Source: Marinomonas rhizomae
Lineage (GTDB): Bacteria; Pseudomonadota; Gammaproteobacteria; Pseudomonadales; Marinomonadaceae
Length of the DNA stretch: 64,000 nucleotides
Direction of reading: 5' to 3'
NCBI RefSeq assembly: GCF_024397855.1
Contig: NZ_CP073343.1
Location: 3,038,001-3,102,000, forward strand
Positions 35,585 to 45,564 of this stretch are shown here, one piece after another. The notes under the pieces were generated by a model, which worked only from the letters and a program-made list of their open reading frames with translations, searched no databases and was not told where the DNA came from. The position numbers and the translations under genes were made by a program. Every line of letters begins with the position of its first letter. Within the stretch, counting starts at the first letter, position 1.

Positions 35585-36337
35585 ATGCATAACTCTCAAG
35601 ATATCTGGCCAGATATATCCCAACAGATTGCTGGCTGCATAGACAAGCTCGGTAGCGGTGAATTTTACCCTAGATTTTTTCAGATGATGAAACACCTTGT
35701 TCACGTCGATCAGTACATGGTGTTTGAGTTTTCCCCCAATGGCGATTATGCAACCTGCCGCCTAGCACATAATGTAGAACATCCTGACCTAGGGGTAGAG
35801 CTGGCTTCACTATATTTGGACGGTGCCTATTTAGATGACATTATGCTAAAAGAATTAAAAGAGTCACTTCTTTCCCAAATGGACGTGGCATCGTGCCGTC
35901 TACTCGAAAAAAGAAAGCTTCCTCCCGTTTATCGGCAGCGATTTTTTAATGTTCCTAACTTCGATACTAAGTTTTCATTTGTGGTGATGGACCGAAAAAG
36001 CCAACATATTTTTTACATCAACTTTTACAGCAAAATAGAACATAGTTTTGCAGAAGAACAACTTGACTCGCTGAAGTCGATATCCTCCCTAATAGGTTCA
36101 TTGTTGTTAAAACATTTTCGAGATGAACGTAAACAACGCGGAACGATGAAATCCCTACTGGCATCCGGCCTTTCTGAACGCGAATCTCAGATCTGCAATA
36201 TGATACTTCAAGGTCATACAGCAAAATCAATCGGTAATCATCTTGAGTTGTCCGAATCGACAGTCATCACTTATAAAAAAAGAGCATTCAAAAAGCTAAG
36301 AATCAATCGAAAGTCTGAGTTAGTTCGGTTTATCTGA
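35585..36337 (+). CDS. LuxR-family transcriptional regulator
   Basis: 250 residues. An N-terminal sensory region of about 185 residues is of unknown type; the C-terminal 60 hold the LuxR helix-turn-helix (GLSERESQICNMILQGHTAK, then SIGNHLELSESTVITYKKRA). No response-regulator receiver domain is visible. It is convergent with the PLP decarboxylase gene and 95 bases downstream of the hydroxylase gene. Target and effector are unknown. Confidence 0.85.
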   Translation: MHNSQDIWPDISQQIAGCIDKLGSGEFYPRFFQMMKHLVHVDQYMVFEFSPNGDYATCRLAHNVEHPDLGVELASLYLDGAYLDDIMLKELKESLLSQMDVASCRLLEKRKLPPVYRQRFFNVPNFDTKFSFVVMDRKSQHIFYINFYSKIEHSFAEEQLDSLKSISSLIGSLLLKHFRDERKQRGTMKSLLASGLSERESQICNMILQGHTAKSIGNHLELSESTVITYKKRAFKKLRINRKSELVRFI

Positions 36338-36512
36338 CCAAAGACGAACAACCCTCAATTCCCGCCAAGTAGACACATCAATTGAATAGATTGCAACTGG
36401 ATAGCCGCTGGCAGAGTAAAGCGCAAACTGAAAGGTGTCTACCGATTGGCATACAGGTGGTTATACTCTCGAACATAACCTTCCTGCATACCATTTAAAC
36501 CTATTTTGCAGG

Positions 36513-37859
36513 TTATAGTTCGTTCTGAACTTTATCTAGAATAGACCAAATTAGATCTAACCAATCCTCATGCTCAGGTTTCATCAAAGAGGAACGTAGA
36601 CAAGTCGTATATTCACTATCAACAACCACATCTGGGTATGCTTTTTTTATCAAATAAGATGGAAAACTAAAGGTAGCCAAATACAAATGCTGCTCTTCTG
36701 CTGCATGAAATGTCGCTTCAGATAACCTTGAGATTTCACTCGTGGTCGCTGCTTTTGGTGCCCACATCACAATATCCATATCTGGAACCAGTGGCGTAAT
36801 AAAGCGATCATCCTTTTCTAAGCGAGAAAAAAGCGCTTCCGCCGCGCGACGACAGCTCGCTAAATCATTAGCAAACTCACCACCAACGTCCAACGGGAAC
36901 ATTTGCATCGTAGTCCACAATGCTACAGCCGACGCTCCGGCACGAGAACATTCGAGACTGATTTCACCTAAATGAAGTTCGTCTGAACTAAAGTAAGTAT
37001 AAGGTGAATCGTGTTTATAAAAACGTCCCACCTCTGGGTCTTTGAATATGACACAACCACACCCATAAGGCTGAAGTCCATGTTTATGAGGATCAATCAC
37101 AATAGAATCAACACAATGAGTGAGTGCAAACGCATCACACACATTAGACGGCAAGATATCCACTAACTTGTAATAACCACCGTAAGCCGAATCAATATGA
37201 ACTCTAAAGTCATACTTATCTTGCAGTGCAATAATTTCAGGTAATGGATCAACGGAACCTACTGCAGTTGTTCCGAGAGTCACTACAACCGTACCAATAT
37301 CGCCCTGCTTTAGCTTTTCCTCTAAGGCGGTGATATCCATACGAGCGTTGTCATCTACTGCGACCGCTTCGAAAGGAATCTGTAATACGCCACAAATACG
37401 ATTATGGGTATAGTGAGCCTGTTGTGAGGCGACAATTTTCTTACTCGGATGCACCTGATTTGCAATCCATAAGGCTTCTAAGTTAGCAAGTGTGCCACCA
37501 CCAGTAAGGTGTCCAAGATGATCTTGCCAGCCAAACATTTTTGCAATTCCAGCAACGGCTTCTTTTTCCATAGCCGAACTGGCCTTACCTCCATCCAAAG
37601 CATGATTATTAGGGTTAATCCACATGGCCATCATATAAGCCATACGCGCAATAGGATGAGGCGGTTTAAGCATTTGTCCTGCGTACAATGGATGTGGATA
37701 AGGATAGTTATCCCACATTTTTTCCGCTGCCTGCAGCAAGACTTCTTCGGCACGTTGTTGATCGTATTCTGTCTGAAACTCAGGCAGATCTGTGTAACCC
37801 TCGGCTAATTTATGCACCGCTCTTTCTAAAATTCCGATACTTTGCATTTCTATAGTCAT
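36513..37859 (-). CDS. PLP-dependent group II amino-acid decarboxylase
   Basis: 448 residues. Fold type I: the PLP lysine is in VIDPHKHGLQPYGCG, with HLTGGGTLANLEALW near residue 120 and VHIDSAYGGYYKL holding the cofactor aspartate. The group includes decarboxylases of glutamate, aspartate, tyrosine and aromatic amino acids. Substrate cannot be decided; the length and the aromatic setting allow an aromatic amino acid, and aspartate-type decarboxylases are an alternative. It has a long upstream region of its own. Confidence 0.85.
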   Translation of the reverse strand: MTIEMQSIGILERAVHKLAEGYTDLPEFQTEYDQQRAEEVLLQAAEKMWDNYPYPHPLYAGQMLKPPHPIARMAYMMAMWINPNNHALDGGKASSAMEKEAVAGIAKMFGWQDHLGHLTGGGTLANLEALWIANQVHPSKKIVASQQAHYTHNRICGVLQIPFEAVAVDDNARMDITALEEKLKQGDIGTVVVTLGTTAVGSVDPLPEIIALQDKYDFRVHIDSAYGGYYKLVDILPSNVCDAFALTHCVDSIVIDPHKHGLQPYGCGCVIFKDPEVGRFYKHDSPYTYFSSDELHLGEISLECSRAGASAVALWTTMQMFPLDVGGEFANDLASCRRAAEALFSRLEKDDRFITPLVPDMDIVMWAPKAATTSEISRLSEATFHAAEEQHLYLATFSFPSYLIKKAYPDVVVDSEYTTCLRSSLMKPEHEDWLDLIWSILDKVQNEL

Positions 37860-38215
37860 GTTGTTTCCTATAATGTTGTTGCAATGCAGGCGTAGTTACT
37901 GTCATATCAAAAGTCAGACACTCATACCTGATGAGGAAGAATAGTAAGAGTAGGACTGTGGTGGCATTCTGAGAAATGATTAATGCTCACAAGTTCTGTG
38001 CAGAAAATTCATATGCACAGCCGTCTTAAAATTGTTTAAACTTCAAGCTATTAGTCAGCCTCGCTATTGTGATTTTTTTCATTTCAATAACTTAATCTCC
38101 GAGCTCAGGATTGCCGAGACCAGATAAAGGCTTAGCGTAATGAAGAGGCAAGAGCAATAATTCGCTCTGTGTGAATGAAGATAGAATGACTTATTAAGAA
38201 ATCAATAAGATGGAA
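37860..38215. other. Intergenic region upstream of PLP decarboxylase
   Basis: 356 bases between two reverse-strand genes. It holds the decarboxylase promoter. No gene or clear hairpin seen. Confidence 0.45.
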
Positions 38216-39139
38216 TTATGTCATGCCTCTAGGCGAGTAAATAGAACGACACATTTGATCAGCGATAATTTCCCGAAGCCACCTATGAGCACTGTCATGT
38301 TGGTGAATACTGTGCCATAGCACATAGTAATTATGCTCAGGGATATTATCCATAGGCAAACTTAAATGGGTTAAGTCATAAATTTCACCAGCCCTTAGCG
38401 CTATGTGCTTAGGTGCGACCAACAACATATCCGTACTTGCAATCACCTTAAAAGCGGACGTATAAAAAGGCACTTCAAACGCAATGCGCCTTTGTTTATG
38501 CAAACGGCTCAACTCTATATCAAAGAAACTATCCTTATCGCCACCAATGGTAATACTAACAAACGGATACGCTAGCAGCTGTTCTAGACTAAGATCACTT
38601 TTTTGTAATAATGGGTGATCTTTGCGCAGCAACAAAGCAGGTTCGTCTCGGCCTAAATGAATACCATAAAGATTATCCGGTACTTGATTAATCATGGTAG
38701 CGACAAAATCAATTGGTTTTGATCCTAGACTGTCTAACCAATCGGATTGCCACGTTTTAAAGGTTAAATCGATTTGATTAGGTTGTTGATGCAAAGAAGA
38801 CAAGATGTCGGGAAAAATGAAATTAGCCACATAATCTGTACAAGCAAACGTAAAACGTCGCTGGCACAAAGAAGGGTCAAAAGCCTCCTGTTGACGCAAG
38901 TTATCGATCTGATTAAGCAAGTCCTGCAATCTGGGCTTTAGCTGTTGGGCCATCGCCGTCAGTAAATAATCATTACCTTCTCTTACCAGAAGTTGGTCGC
39001 CAAAATACTCCCTCAACTGTGCCAACTGTCGGCTAATAGCAGATTGCGTCAAATGCAAAATTTTCGCGGCACTTGTCACATTACGCTGCTCAAGCAGTAC
39101 CGCTAAAGCTCGCAACAAGTTGAGGTTTAAGCGCTCCAT
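38216..39139 (-). CDS. LysR-family regulator near TTT system 3
   Basis: 307 residues. Start MERLNLNLLRALAVLLEQRN is of the NodD/LeuO type, with helix-turn-helix AAKILHLTQSAISRQLAQL at about residues 24-42. The effector domain follows. It is 160 bases downstream of TTT system 3 tctA, on the same strand, and may regulate that system or the decarboxylase. Confidence 0.85.
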   Translation of the reverse strand: MERLNLNLLRALAVLLEQRNVTSAAKILHLTQSAISRQLAQLREYFGDQLLVREGNDYLLTAMAQQLKPRLQDLLNQIDNLRQQEAFDPSLCQRRFTFACTDYVANFIFPDILSSLHQQPNQIDLTFKTWQSDWLDSLGSKPIDFVATMINQVPDNLYGIHLGRDEPALLLRKDHPLLQKSDLSLEQLLAYPFVSITIGGDKDSFFDIELSRLHKQRRIAFEVPFYTSAFKVIASTDMLLVAPKHIALRAGEIYDLTHLSLPMDNIPEHNYYVLWHSIHQHDSAHRWLREIIADQMCRSIYSPRGMT

Positions 39140-39298
39140 AAAACTCTCTTTCCGAAAAAGAAATAAGGTTTAACAATATCACTTTGCCTATAGCGAAACC
39201 ACTTGATACCAAAACACATTAAAAACGCCTTTTACACTGATAGAAAATACCCTGAACTTCAATTCCGATTAAACTCAATTTTAGCTTTTATTGTCTTC

Positions 39299-40804
39299 TT
39301 ATTGCTTCCCACTCTTAACTGAGGATCTAATTCCTAACCAGTAAATTGAAAAAACTGACATAAGCAACAAGGCAGCAGCAATCGGATGATTAATGAGATT
39401 CGTGATATCCCCACGAAGAATAGTCGCAGTTTGGCCTAAGGCAAGTTCAAACCGCGGTCCGAGAAAATAGGCAATGACAAAAATGACGATCGGATAGTTC
39501 AATGCGTTCATTATCATACCTATTGCGGCAAACATCAGCATGACATAGACACCGAACATACCACCAGTAGACAGATAAACCCCAACCATGCATAGCACAA
39601 GCCCACTTGAAAACACTATCGACTCAGGGGCCGTAATCAATTTTGCCCATAAGCGCAGTCCAAATAATCCAAAAATAAGGTTACAAACGTTAGCTATCAT
39701 CATGGCGCCAAATAATCCGTAGACGAGTTGCCCCTGCTCTTCGAACAATAACGGCCCAGGCTGTAATCCTTGAATCATAAAGGCACCAATAAGCAAAGCA
39801 GCCGAGACGCTCCCCGGTATACCCAGCGTTAGTAATGGGATCAAACTGGCGCCACCAACAGCCGAATTGGCCGACTCTGTCGCTGCAATACCGCGAAGAT
39901 CCCCTTTACCAAAGCTTTCAGGATCTTTAGCCGCTTGTTTCGTCGAGGCATAGCTCATAAAAGCGGCCGCGGTCGACCCAATCCCCGGTACAATGCCGAT
40001 ACAGATTCCTATCAGTGCGCCACGCAACAACACAAAACGACAAGATAAATATTCAGCCAAACTCACCCGTTTTTGATCATCGGTCTGATTTCGGGGAATA
40101 TGCAATGCGGGCCGCATACCACCTGTCATTCCAGCAAGGCGAGCGATAATGACAGATACCGCCAACGACCCAATCGCAACCGATGAAATAGGAAAACCGC
40201 CATACAAATCAGTAAACCCAAACAAAAATCGAGGTGTCGAGTGCTCTGGGTCAAGACCGACCGTCGAGACAAGCAACCCCAAAGCGGTCGCGATGATGCC
40301 TTTTGTCACCGATGCACCAATCAGTCCAGAGATCAACGCAAAAGCCATAATAATCAACGCAAATATCTCAACTGGCCCCATCTTTAATGCGACAACCGCC
40401 AACGGCGCTGCCACGGTAATCAAAACCAGATCGCTCAGCGTATCACCGCTAACCGAGGAATAGAGCGACATTTTTAACGCTTTAAGTGGCTTCCCCTTTT
40501 TCGTCATCGGATAGCCGTCAAACGCCGTCGCACTGGCGTCTGGTGTACCAGGCATATTGATCAAAATTGCCGGAATAGCTCCCCCCACCAGCCCACCTTT
40601 ATTAACTCCAATCAGGAAACCAATGGCGGATAAAGGCGCAAATACCAAGGTAAAAGGAATAGCGATCGCGATAGTCATTTCTTGACTACTCCCGGGCATA
40701 GCGCCGACGAACTGTCCAAGAACCACACCGGACAAAACGAAAAGGATAGTGGTCAGAGTAAACGCATCACCCAAACCGGCAAGTATTGTATTGAAATCAA
40801 CCAT
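39299..40804 (-). CDS. TctA-family large permease, TTT system 3
   Basis: 501 residues with VGAMPGSSQEMTIAIAIPFT, LINMPGTPDASATAFDGYPM and IGICIGIVPGIGSTAAAFMS, the three landmark TctA segments. About eleven membrane helices. The tctB stop lies 10 bases upstream. The glutamate-rich PGSSQE loop differs from PGLxP in systems 1 and 2, so ligand choice may differ. Confidence 0.92.
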   Translation of the reverse strand: MVDFNTILAGLGDAFTLTTILFVLSGVVLGQFVGAMPGSSQEMTIAIAIPFTLVFAPLSAIGFLIGVNKGGLVGGAIPAILINMPGTPDASATAFDGYPMTKKGKPLKALKMSLYSSVSGDTLSDLVLITVAAPLAVVALKMGPVEIFALIIMAFALISGLIGASVTKGIIATALGLLVSTVGLDPEHSTPRFLFGFTDLYGGFPISSVAIGSLAVSVIIARLAGMTGGMRPALHIPRNQTDDQKRVSLAEYLSCRFVLLRGALIGICIGIVPGIGSTAAAFMSYASTKQAAKDPESFGKGDLRGIAATESANSAVGGASLIPLLTLGIPGSVSAALLIGAFMIQGLQPGPLLFEEQGQLVYGLFGAMMIANVCNLIFGLFGLRLWAKLITAPESIVFSSGLVLCMVGVYLSTGGMFGVYVMLMFAAIGMIMNALNYPIVIFVIAYFLGPRFELALGQTATILRGDITNLINHPIAAALLLMSVFSIYWLGIRSSVKSGKQ

Positions 40805-40814
40805 AATGGTTCCT

Positions 40815-41234
40815 TTATGACAAAGCTCTACCGAGGACCTGCTCTACAAGCAACCAGACCCCCAATGGAATCAAAATACCGCCGAGCAACAACCAGTACC
40901 AACGCCTCTCACCGATGAAAAGCATAATCAGAAGCGCAAAAATAGGAGCAACATATTCAAATGCAAAGAGTTTCATCAACCAAGCAGTCGCTACCATCAA
41001 TGCTAAAAGAACGACTGTGCGTAAAACAACACGACCATTAAAGCCAACATTATCTTTCAGCGTTATCAATTGTATCGACGATGCTCCGACGATAATCCAC
41101 AACAATATTGTAGGAAGAGTGGCAGGAACAATACGACCGTAAGATACCGTTTCCACCTGTTGAGGCATCACTTGAAACAGAAAAGTGAGGCCAAAGACCA
41201 AAATGCCCCCTGTCACGATACGTTCTAAAGACAT
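40815..41234 (-). CDS. TctB-family small permease, TTT system 3
   Basis: 139 residues with four hydrophobic segments (about 7-22, 35-54, 68-92 and 98-133). It sits between tctC and tctA on the same strand with gaps of 53 and 10 bases. The call depends mainly on this gene order. Confidence 0.82.
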   Translation of the reverse strand: MSLERIVTGGILVFGLTFLFQVMPQQVETVSYGRIVPATLPTILLWIIVGASSIQLITLKDNVGFNGRVVLRTVVLLALMVATAWLMKLFAFEYVAPIFALLIMLFIGERRWYWLLLGGILIPLGVWLLVEQVLGRALS

Positions 41235-41287
41235 GTTCCCCCCTTAAAAAGCCGCCGGGCTTTATCAAGCACCAGCGGTCATATTTC

Positions 41288-42253
41288 TTAGTTTTCTGAC
41301 TTAAATACCGACGCTTTGAGCAATGCTGTAATATCAGTAAGGCCATTTACCAGCTTGTCTTCTGTGCCCTGTGGCCCTAGATTAGTTGGCGTTGTCTGCA
41401 TAACGTTGCTAATGAGCTTGGTTAAAGCATCTGAGTTGATTGCTTCATCAAGCGCTTTGGCTAAGGCATCCTTAGCCTCTGGCTCTAGCCCTTTAGGCGC
41501 GGCCAAGTAGAAGTAAGGTTCAGCGGAATAAGGATAGCCCTGTTCGATGAATGACTTGGTTTCAGGTGAGTAGCCCTGATGAGTCTTCGTCCCAACAGCA
41601 AGCATTTTTAGATCACCCGATTCAACGTATTGGATATGCGCACCCGCGCCCCAACCTGCCTGCAATTGACCGCCCAGCAAACCTTGAATAATTTCTGCGC
41701 CACTTTTATAACTAACCAGCTCAAAATCGGCATCTTCGGTATTATTGATGGCCTGCATCATCAAACGCATCTCTCCACCATCAAAGCCAACCAGTGCGCC
41801 ATCATGTGTTTTCGAATACTTAATAAGTTCGCCAATCGTATTATATGGGGCATCGGCTGGTGCCACGACGGCAAGTGGCGCAACCACAACAGTCGCTAAG
41901 TAGTCAAAACTGTCTGTCGAGAAAGGAAGCGTATCGCCACGCTCCGCCAGATTAATCAGTGTCGGAATTGTGACCCCCATACCGATTGTGCGGCCATCCG
42001 CTTTTTGATAAACCAGAGATGAAAACATGGCAATACCGCCACCGCCTGGCTTATTTTTTACTATGATATTCCAGCCAGTATTTTCTTCCATTTGAGTAGC
42101 GATTGCGCGAGCTAGCGTGTCAGTACTACCGCCAGCACCAAAGCCAACTTCTAATGTCACAGGACCATTCGGCGTCCAATCGGCTAAAGCAATTCCTGGT
42201 ATTGTCATTACCGCAGCGCACGTAGCTACTTTCAAAATATGAGTGAGTTTCAT
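41288..42253 (-). CDS. TctC/Bug-family periplasmic binding protein, TTT system 3
   Basis: 321 residues. Signal peptide ends near GIALADWTPN; mature protein has VTLEVGFGAGGSTDTLARAI and VKNKPGGGGIAMFSSLV. First loop is FGAGGSTD, unlike the VPFxPGG of systems 1 and 2, again pointing to a different ligand. First gene of the tctCBA operon, divergent from the semialdehyde dehydrogenase across a region with the TTAACATGTTAA site. Confidence 0.9.
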   Translation of the reverse strand: MKLTHILKVATCAAVMTIPGIALADWTPNGPVTLEVGFGAGGSTDTLARAIATQMEENTGWNIIVKNKPGGGGIAMFSSLVYQKADGRTIGMGVTIPTLINLAERGDTLPFSTDSFDYLATVVVAPLAVVAPADAPYNTIGELIKYSKTHDGALVGFDGGEMRLMMQAINNTEDADFELVSYKSGAEIIQGLLGGQLQAGWGAGAHIQYVESGDLKMLAVGTKTHQGYSPETKSFIEQGYPYSAEPYFYLAAPKGLEPEAKDALAKALDEAINSDALTKLISNVMQTTPTNLGPQGTEDKLVNGLTDITALLKASVFKSEN

Positions 42254-42308
42254 TTTTCTGACCTCTTTAGGTTTTAACGTGAGAGAAACAAGGTTTGAGT
42301 GGTTTTGC

Positions 42309-42320
42309 TTAACATGTAAC
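42309..42320. promoter_or_regulatory. Partial TTAACATG site upstream of tctC (system 3)
   Basis: TTAACATGTAAC matches the first nine bases of the palindrome at 42652 and lies 56 bases before the tctC start on the reverse strand. Weak evidence. Confidence 0.3.
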
Positions 42321-42651
42321 AGTCACTCCTCAAAAAGATCTTCAGACAATTTTGAGTACTCGTAGCCACTCATGAAAAGCTGTCTTGTGTTGCCACTATT
42401 AGGGAAACTTACATTGGAACTCGTTACGGTTTCTTTATTCACTTAGAACCTCCAAGGTATTATTTTTATAATGAAATATAAGGAAGAATCTTAAGAGTAA
42501 AACTCTGCTAACCAGCTGAGAAATGAGTCGTACTCACTGGGCATATGCATAAAACTCATAAGCAGCCAGTGGCTTTATGAGTTAGTAAGAAAGGTCAAGA
42601 TCATGGCTTCTGTGGCCATACAAAACGTTCTATTTAATCAAAACAAAATAG

Positions 42652-42663
42652 TTAACATGTTAA
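42652..42663. promoter_or_regulatory. TTAACATGTTAA palindrome upstream of semialdehyde dehydrogenase
   Basis: Perfect 12-base palindrome, identical to 33409, located 134 bases before the dehydrogenase start and 399 bases from tctC. Confidence 0.6.
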
Positions 42664-42796
42664 TCTATTTACTTTAATCCTTTAAGATTTAATAATAGAG
42701 ACGAGATTAATAAAAAATAACTCACTTTGAGACCTTTACACGACGTCGCGAGCGAAGGTCTCACTTTATTTATTGACCAACACATAGGTGATACTC

Positions 42797-44239
42797 ATGT
42801 TAAAGGATATGTCCCTTCTTAAATCTCGCTGCTTAGTTAATGGTGAGTGGGTTGAAGCTGAAGCGAAAACCACACACCCAGTCACCAATCCAGCAACGGG
42901 CGAAACCATTGTTGAGATTCCTCACCTTTCTCCTGAAGAAATCCCTGCAGTGATTGAAGCTTCCAAAGTTGCCCAAAAGAAATGGGCCGCTTTACCTGCT
43001 AAAGAACGCTCTGCTGTTTTGCGTCGTTGGTTTGAGCTAATGATTGAGAATACAGATGATTTGGCCTTACTAATGACATCGGAACAAGGCAAACCGCTTG
43101 CAGAAGCAAAAGGCGAAATTGCTTATGCCGCCTCGTTTATTGAATGGTTCGCTGAAGAAGCCAAACGCATTTATGGCGATACGATTCCAGCGCCACGAGC
43201 AGACCAAAGGTTAACCGTTATTCGTCAACCTATCGGTGTTACCGCAGCAATTACGCCTTGGAACTTCCCTGCTGCCATGATCACGCGAAAAGCCGCTCCG
43301 GCTTTGGCAGCGGGTTGCTCGATGATTGTTCGTCCTGCAGATCTAACCCCTCTTACGGCGTTAGCATTGGCGGAATTAGCCCAACGTGCCGGTATCCCAG
43401 CGGGAGTTTTTCAAGTTGTAACCGGTTCGGCTAGTAAGATTGGCAAAGTTCTGACTGATAGTCATGTAGTGAGCAAGCTGTCTTTCACAGGCTCCACAGA
43501 AGTAGGCCGTTTATTAATGGCGCAATGCGCTGACACCATCAAAAAAGTATCTTTGGAACTTGGCGGCAATGCCCCTTTCATCGTCTTTGACGACGCAGAT
43601 CTTGATAAAGCGGTTGAAGGCGCAATGGCCTCTAAATACCGTAATGCGGGACAAACCTGCGTTTGTGCCAATCGTATTTTGGTTCAACGTGGCGTTTACG
43701 ACGAGTTTGCTGCCAAACTCACAGAGAAAGTTAAAGCATTAAAAGTGGGTAATGGTGCAGAGGCAGGCACAGACATTGGCCCTATGATCGAAGAAAAAGC
43801 CATTTTGAAAGTGGAAGAACACATTAAGGATGCCGTTAGCAAAGGCGCGACCTTAGTGCATGGTGGTGATCGTTTAGGTGGACTATTTATCACACCAGCC
43901 ATTCTAACGGGCGTAACACCTGAAATGAACGTTGCTCAAGAAGAGACTTTTGGCCCTCTGGCACCACTTTTCCCATTCGATACGGAAGAGGAAGCTATTG
44001 CGATGGCGAATGACACTATTTTTGGCCTAGCCGCGTACTTCTTTACCCGTGACCATGCTCGCATGATTCGCGTATCAGAATCGCTAGAATACGGCATGGT
44101 TGGTCATAACACCGGCTTAATTTCAAATGAAGTAGCCCCTTTCGGCGGTGTGAAGCAATCAGGACTTGGCCGTGAAGGCTCTAAGTACGGAATCGAAGAT
44201 TATTTAGAAATGAAATATATCTGTAGTTCCATTGCTTAG
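42797..44239 (+). CDS. NAD(P)-dependent succinate-semialdehyde dehydrogenase (GabD-like)
   Basis: 480 residues from ATG 42797 (AGGTG 6 bases upstream); GTG 42788 and ATG 42809 are alternatives. GabD-type landmarks: ITPWNFPAAMITRKAAPALA, SFTGSTEVGR, Glu in SLELGGNAPF, Cys in NAGQTCVCANR and EETFGPLAPLF. The usual lysine that contacts NAD in the KPA motif is arginine here (MIVRPADLTP), a conservative change. The 4-hydroxyphenylacetate pathway ends in succinate semialdehyde, so a role there would agree with the shared operator, but aromatic aldehydes are also possible substrates. Confidence 0.88.
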   Translation: MLKDMSLLKSRCLVNGEWVEAEAKTTHPVTNPATGETIVEIPHLSPEEIPAVIEASKVAQKKWAALPAKERSAVLRRWFELMIENTDDLALLMTSEQGKPLAEAKGEIAYAASFIEWFAEEAKRIYGDTIPAPRADQRLTVIRQPIGVTAAITPWNFPAAMITRKAAPALAAGCSMIVRPADLTPLTALALAELAQRAGIPAGVFQVVTGSASKIGKVLTDSHVVSKLSFTGSTEVGRLLMAQCADTIKKVSLELGGNAPFIVFDDADLDKAVEGAMASKYRNAGQTCVCANRILVQRGVYDEFAAKLTEKVKALKVGNGAEAGTDIGPMIEEKAILKVEEHIKDAVSKGATLVHGGDRLGGLFITPAILTGVTPEMNVAQEETFGPLAPLFPFDTEEEAIAMANDTIFGLAAYFFTRDHARMIRVSESLEYGMVGHNTGLISNEVAPFGGVKQSGLGREGSKYGIEDYLEMKYICSSIA

Positions 44240-44511
44240 TTGTTAAAACATAGCAGCATTAGACCTCAGGCCTTCTCATCGAAGTGCCTGAGGTATCTAT
44301 AGCGTTATTTTATGATGATATTTGTTAATCAACAGGATGGATTAAATAAAACAATTATACTGATTAAAAGACCCAAATAGTCTTTTATCAAAAGATCTTA
44401 GAAACTGAGTATCCGTTTTTAGCAAAAATGCTTTAACCCGATTTTTAAAAGGTACATGCTTTGCATTACCCCATTAAAAAATTCAAATAAAAATTATTCA
44501 GGGTGAAAATT

Positions 44512-45480
44512 ATGCTCCAAAATAGTGCTTTTGAAATTCAATCTCAATCTCCTCTTTCATTTAAAGAGACCATTGATATTGAAGAACATGCAGGAAACAT
44601 GTCGGGATGGAAGGTCCGCTATGACCAAATATCCGCAGGACAATTTGCAGGAAGCATTACAGAGCTCAACTTAGCTGGCATGCAGCTAATCAGAGACAAG
44701 TCTAACCAGGCGATAATTAAAAGTGGTGAGTCAGTACCTGACACCATCATGTTTACCCTACCTTTGACCCCCGTCGTTGAAAATCTATACTGCGAGGGAC
44801 ATATCTTCAATCCATCGAATTTACTGGTATCTAACTGGCAAAACCTTCCAGAAATTAAGACGCCAGCAAACCTAGATGTAATTTGCATTAATGCCGAAAA
44901 AGATCTTTTACAAAACGCACTTGATCGACAAAATATTATCCTTGATATATCGGATACAGCGCATTGTTATGGGCTAGACAAAATAAGCAATCAGGATGAA
45001 TTACTGAACCTACTGAAAACAGTGATGACACCAAATAACACTCAGGCGCTGTTAGAACACGAAGCAATTCGAAAAGGAATAAGAGACACCTTACTGCAGA
45101 ACTTGCTCGAGCTAGTTAATGAAGAGGAAGTCCAATATTTAACCTCTTTAGCACGAAAGCGTATTGTCGATAAAGCAAGAGACTATGTTCTAGCCAATAT
45201 CAACGACGCCCCTTCGATTGTTGACTTGTGCAATAACGTGGGAGCCAGCCGCAGAAAGCTGCAATATTGTTTTCAGGAAACGCTAGGAATCAATCCCGTC
45301 ACTTACCTAAGAACCATTCGACTCAATTCCGTGCATCGTGAATTATTAATGCAAGATGGCACCAAACAAGTGCAAAATATTGCGGCAAAATGGGGCTTTT
45401 TGCACTTAAGCCGCTTTGCAAATGACTACAAACAACTATTTGGAGAGCTTCCGTCGGACACCCTTAAACGAAATCAATAG
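44512..45480 (+). CDS. AraC-family regulator (FeaR-like)
   Basis: 322 residues from ATG 44512, which has CAGGG 7 bases upstream; GTG 44503 also reads in frame. The N-terminal 190 residues are an AraC-binding-like domain; the C-terminal 110 hold two helix-turn-helix units (SIVDLCNNVGASRRKLQYCF and QNIAAKWGFLHLSRFANDYK). It precedes and probably controls the porin, MFS and amidase genes. Confidence 0.87.
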   Translation: MLQNSAFEIQSQSPLSFKETIDIEEHAGNMSGWKVRYDQISAGQFAGSITELNLAGMQLIRDKSNQAIIKSGESVPDTIMFTLPLTPVVENLYCEGHIFNPSNLLVSNWQNLPEIKTPANLDVICINAEKDLLQNALDRQNIILDISDTAHCYGLDKISNQDELLNLLKTVMTPNNTQALLEHEAIRKGIRDTLLQNLLELVNEEEVQYLTSLARKRIVDKARDYVLANINDAPSIVDLCNNVGASRRKLQYCFQETLGINPVTYLRTIRLNSVHRELLMQDGTKQVQNIAAKWGFLHLSRFANDYKQLFGELPSDTLKRNQ

Positions 45481-45564
45481 TAAGTTTGCCAATTTCGGCT
45501 AACACATTTTTTGCACCGCTATGTAGTCTGAAGAGACAAAATAATTACATATAGGGAACAAAAA

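Larger units (their letters stand above)
42254..42796. other. Divergent intergenic region between tctC (system 3) and semialdehyde dehydrogenase
   Basis: 543 bases holding both promoters, one perfect TTAACATGTTAA site (42652) and one half-matching TTAACATGTAAC (42309). No gene seen. Confidence 0.5.

Noticed and set aside
36461-36520. Hairpins between LuxR and decarboxylase genes
   Set aside because: Only 6-bp stems (GGTTAT/ATAACC and CCTGCA/TGCAGG), no T-run; too weak to call.
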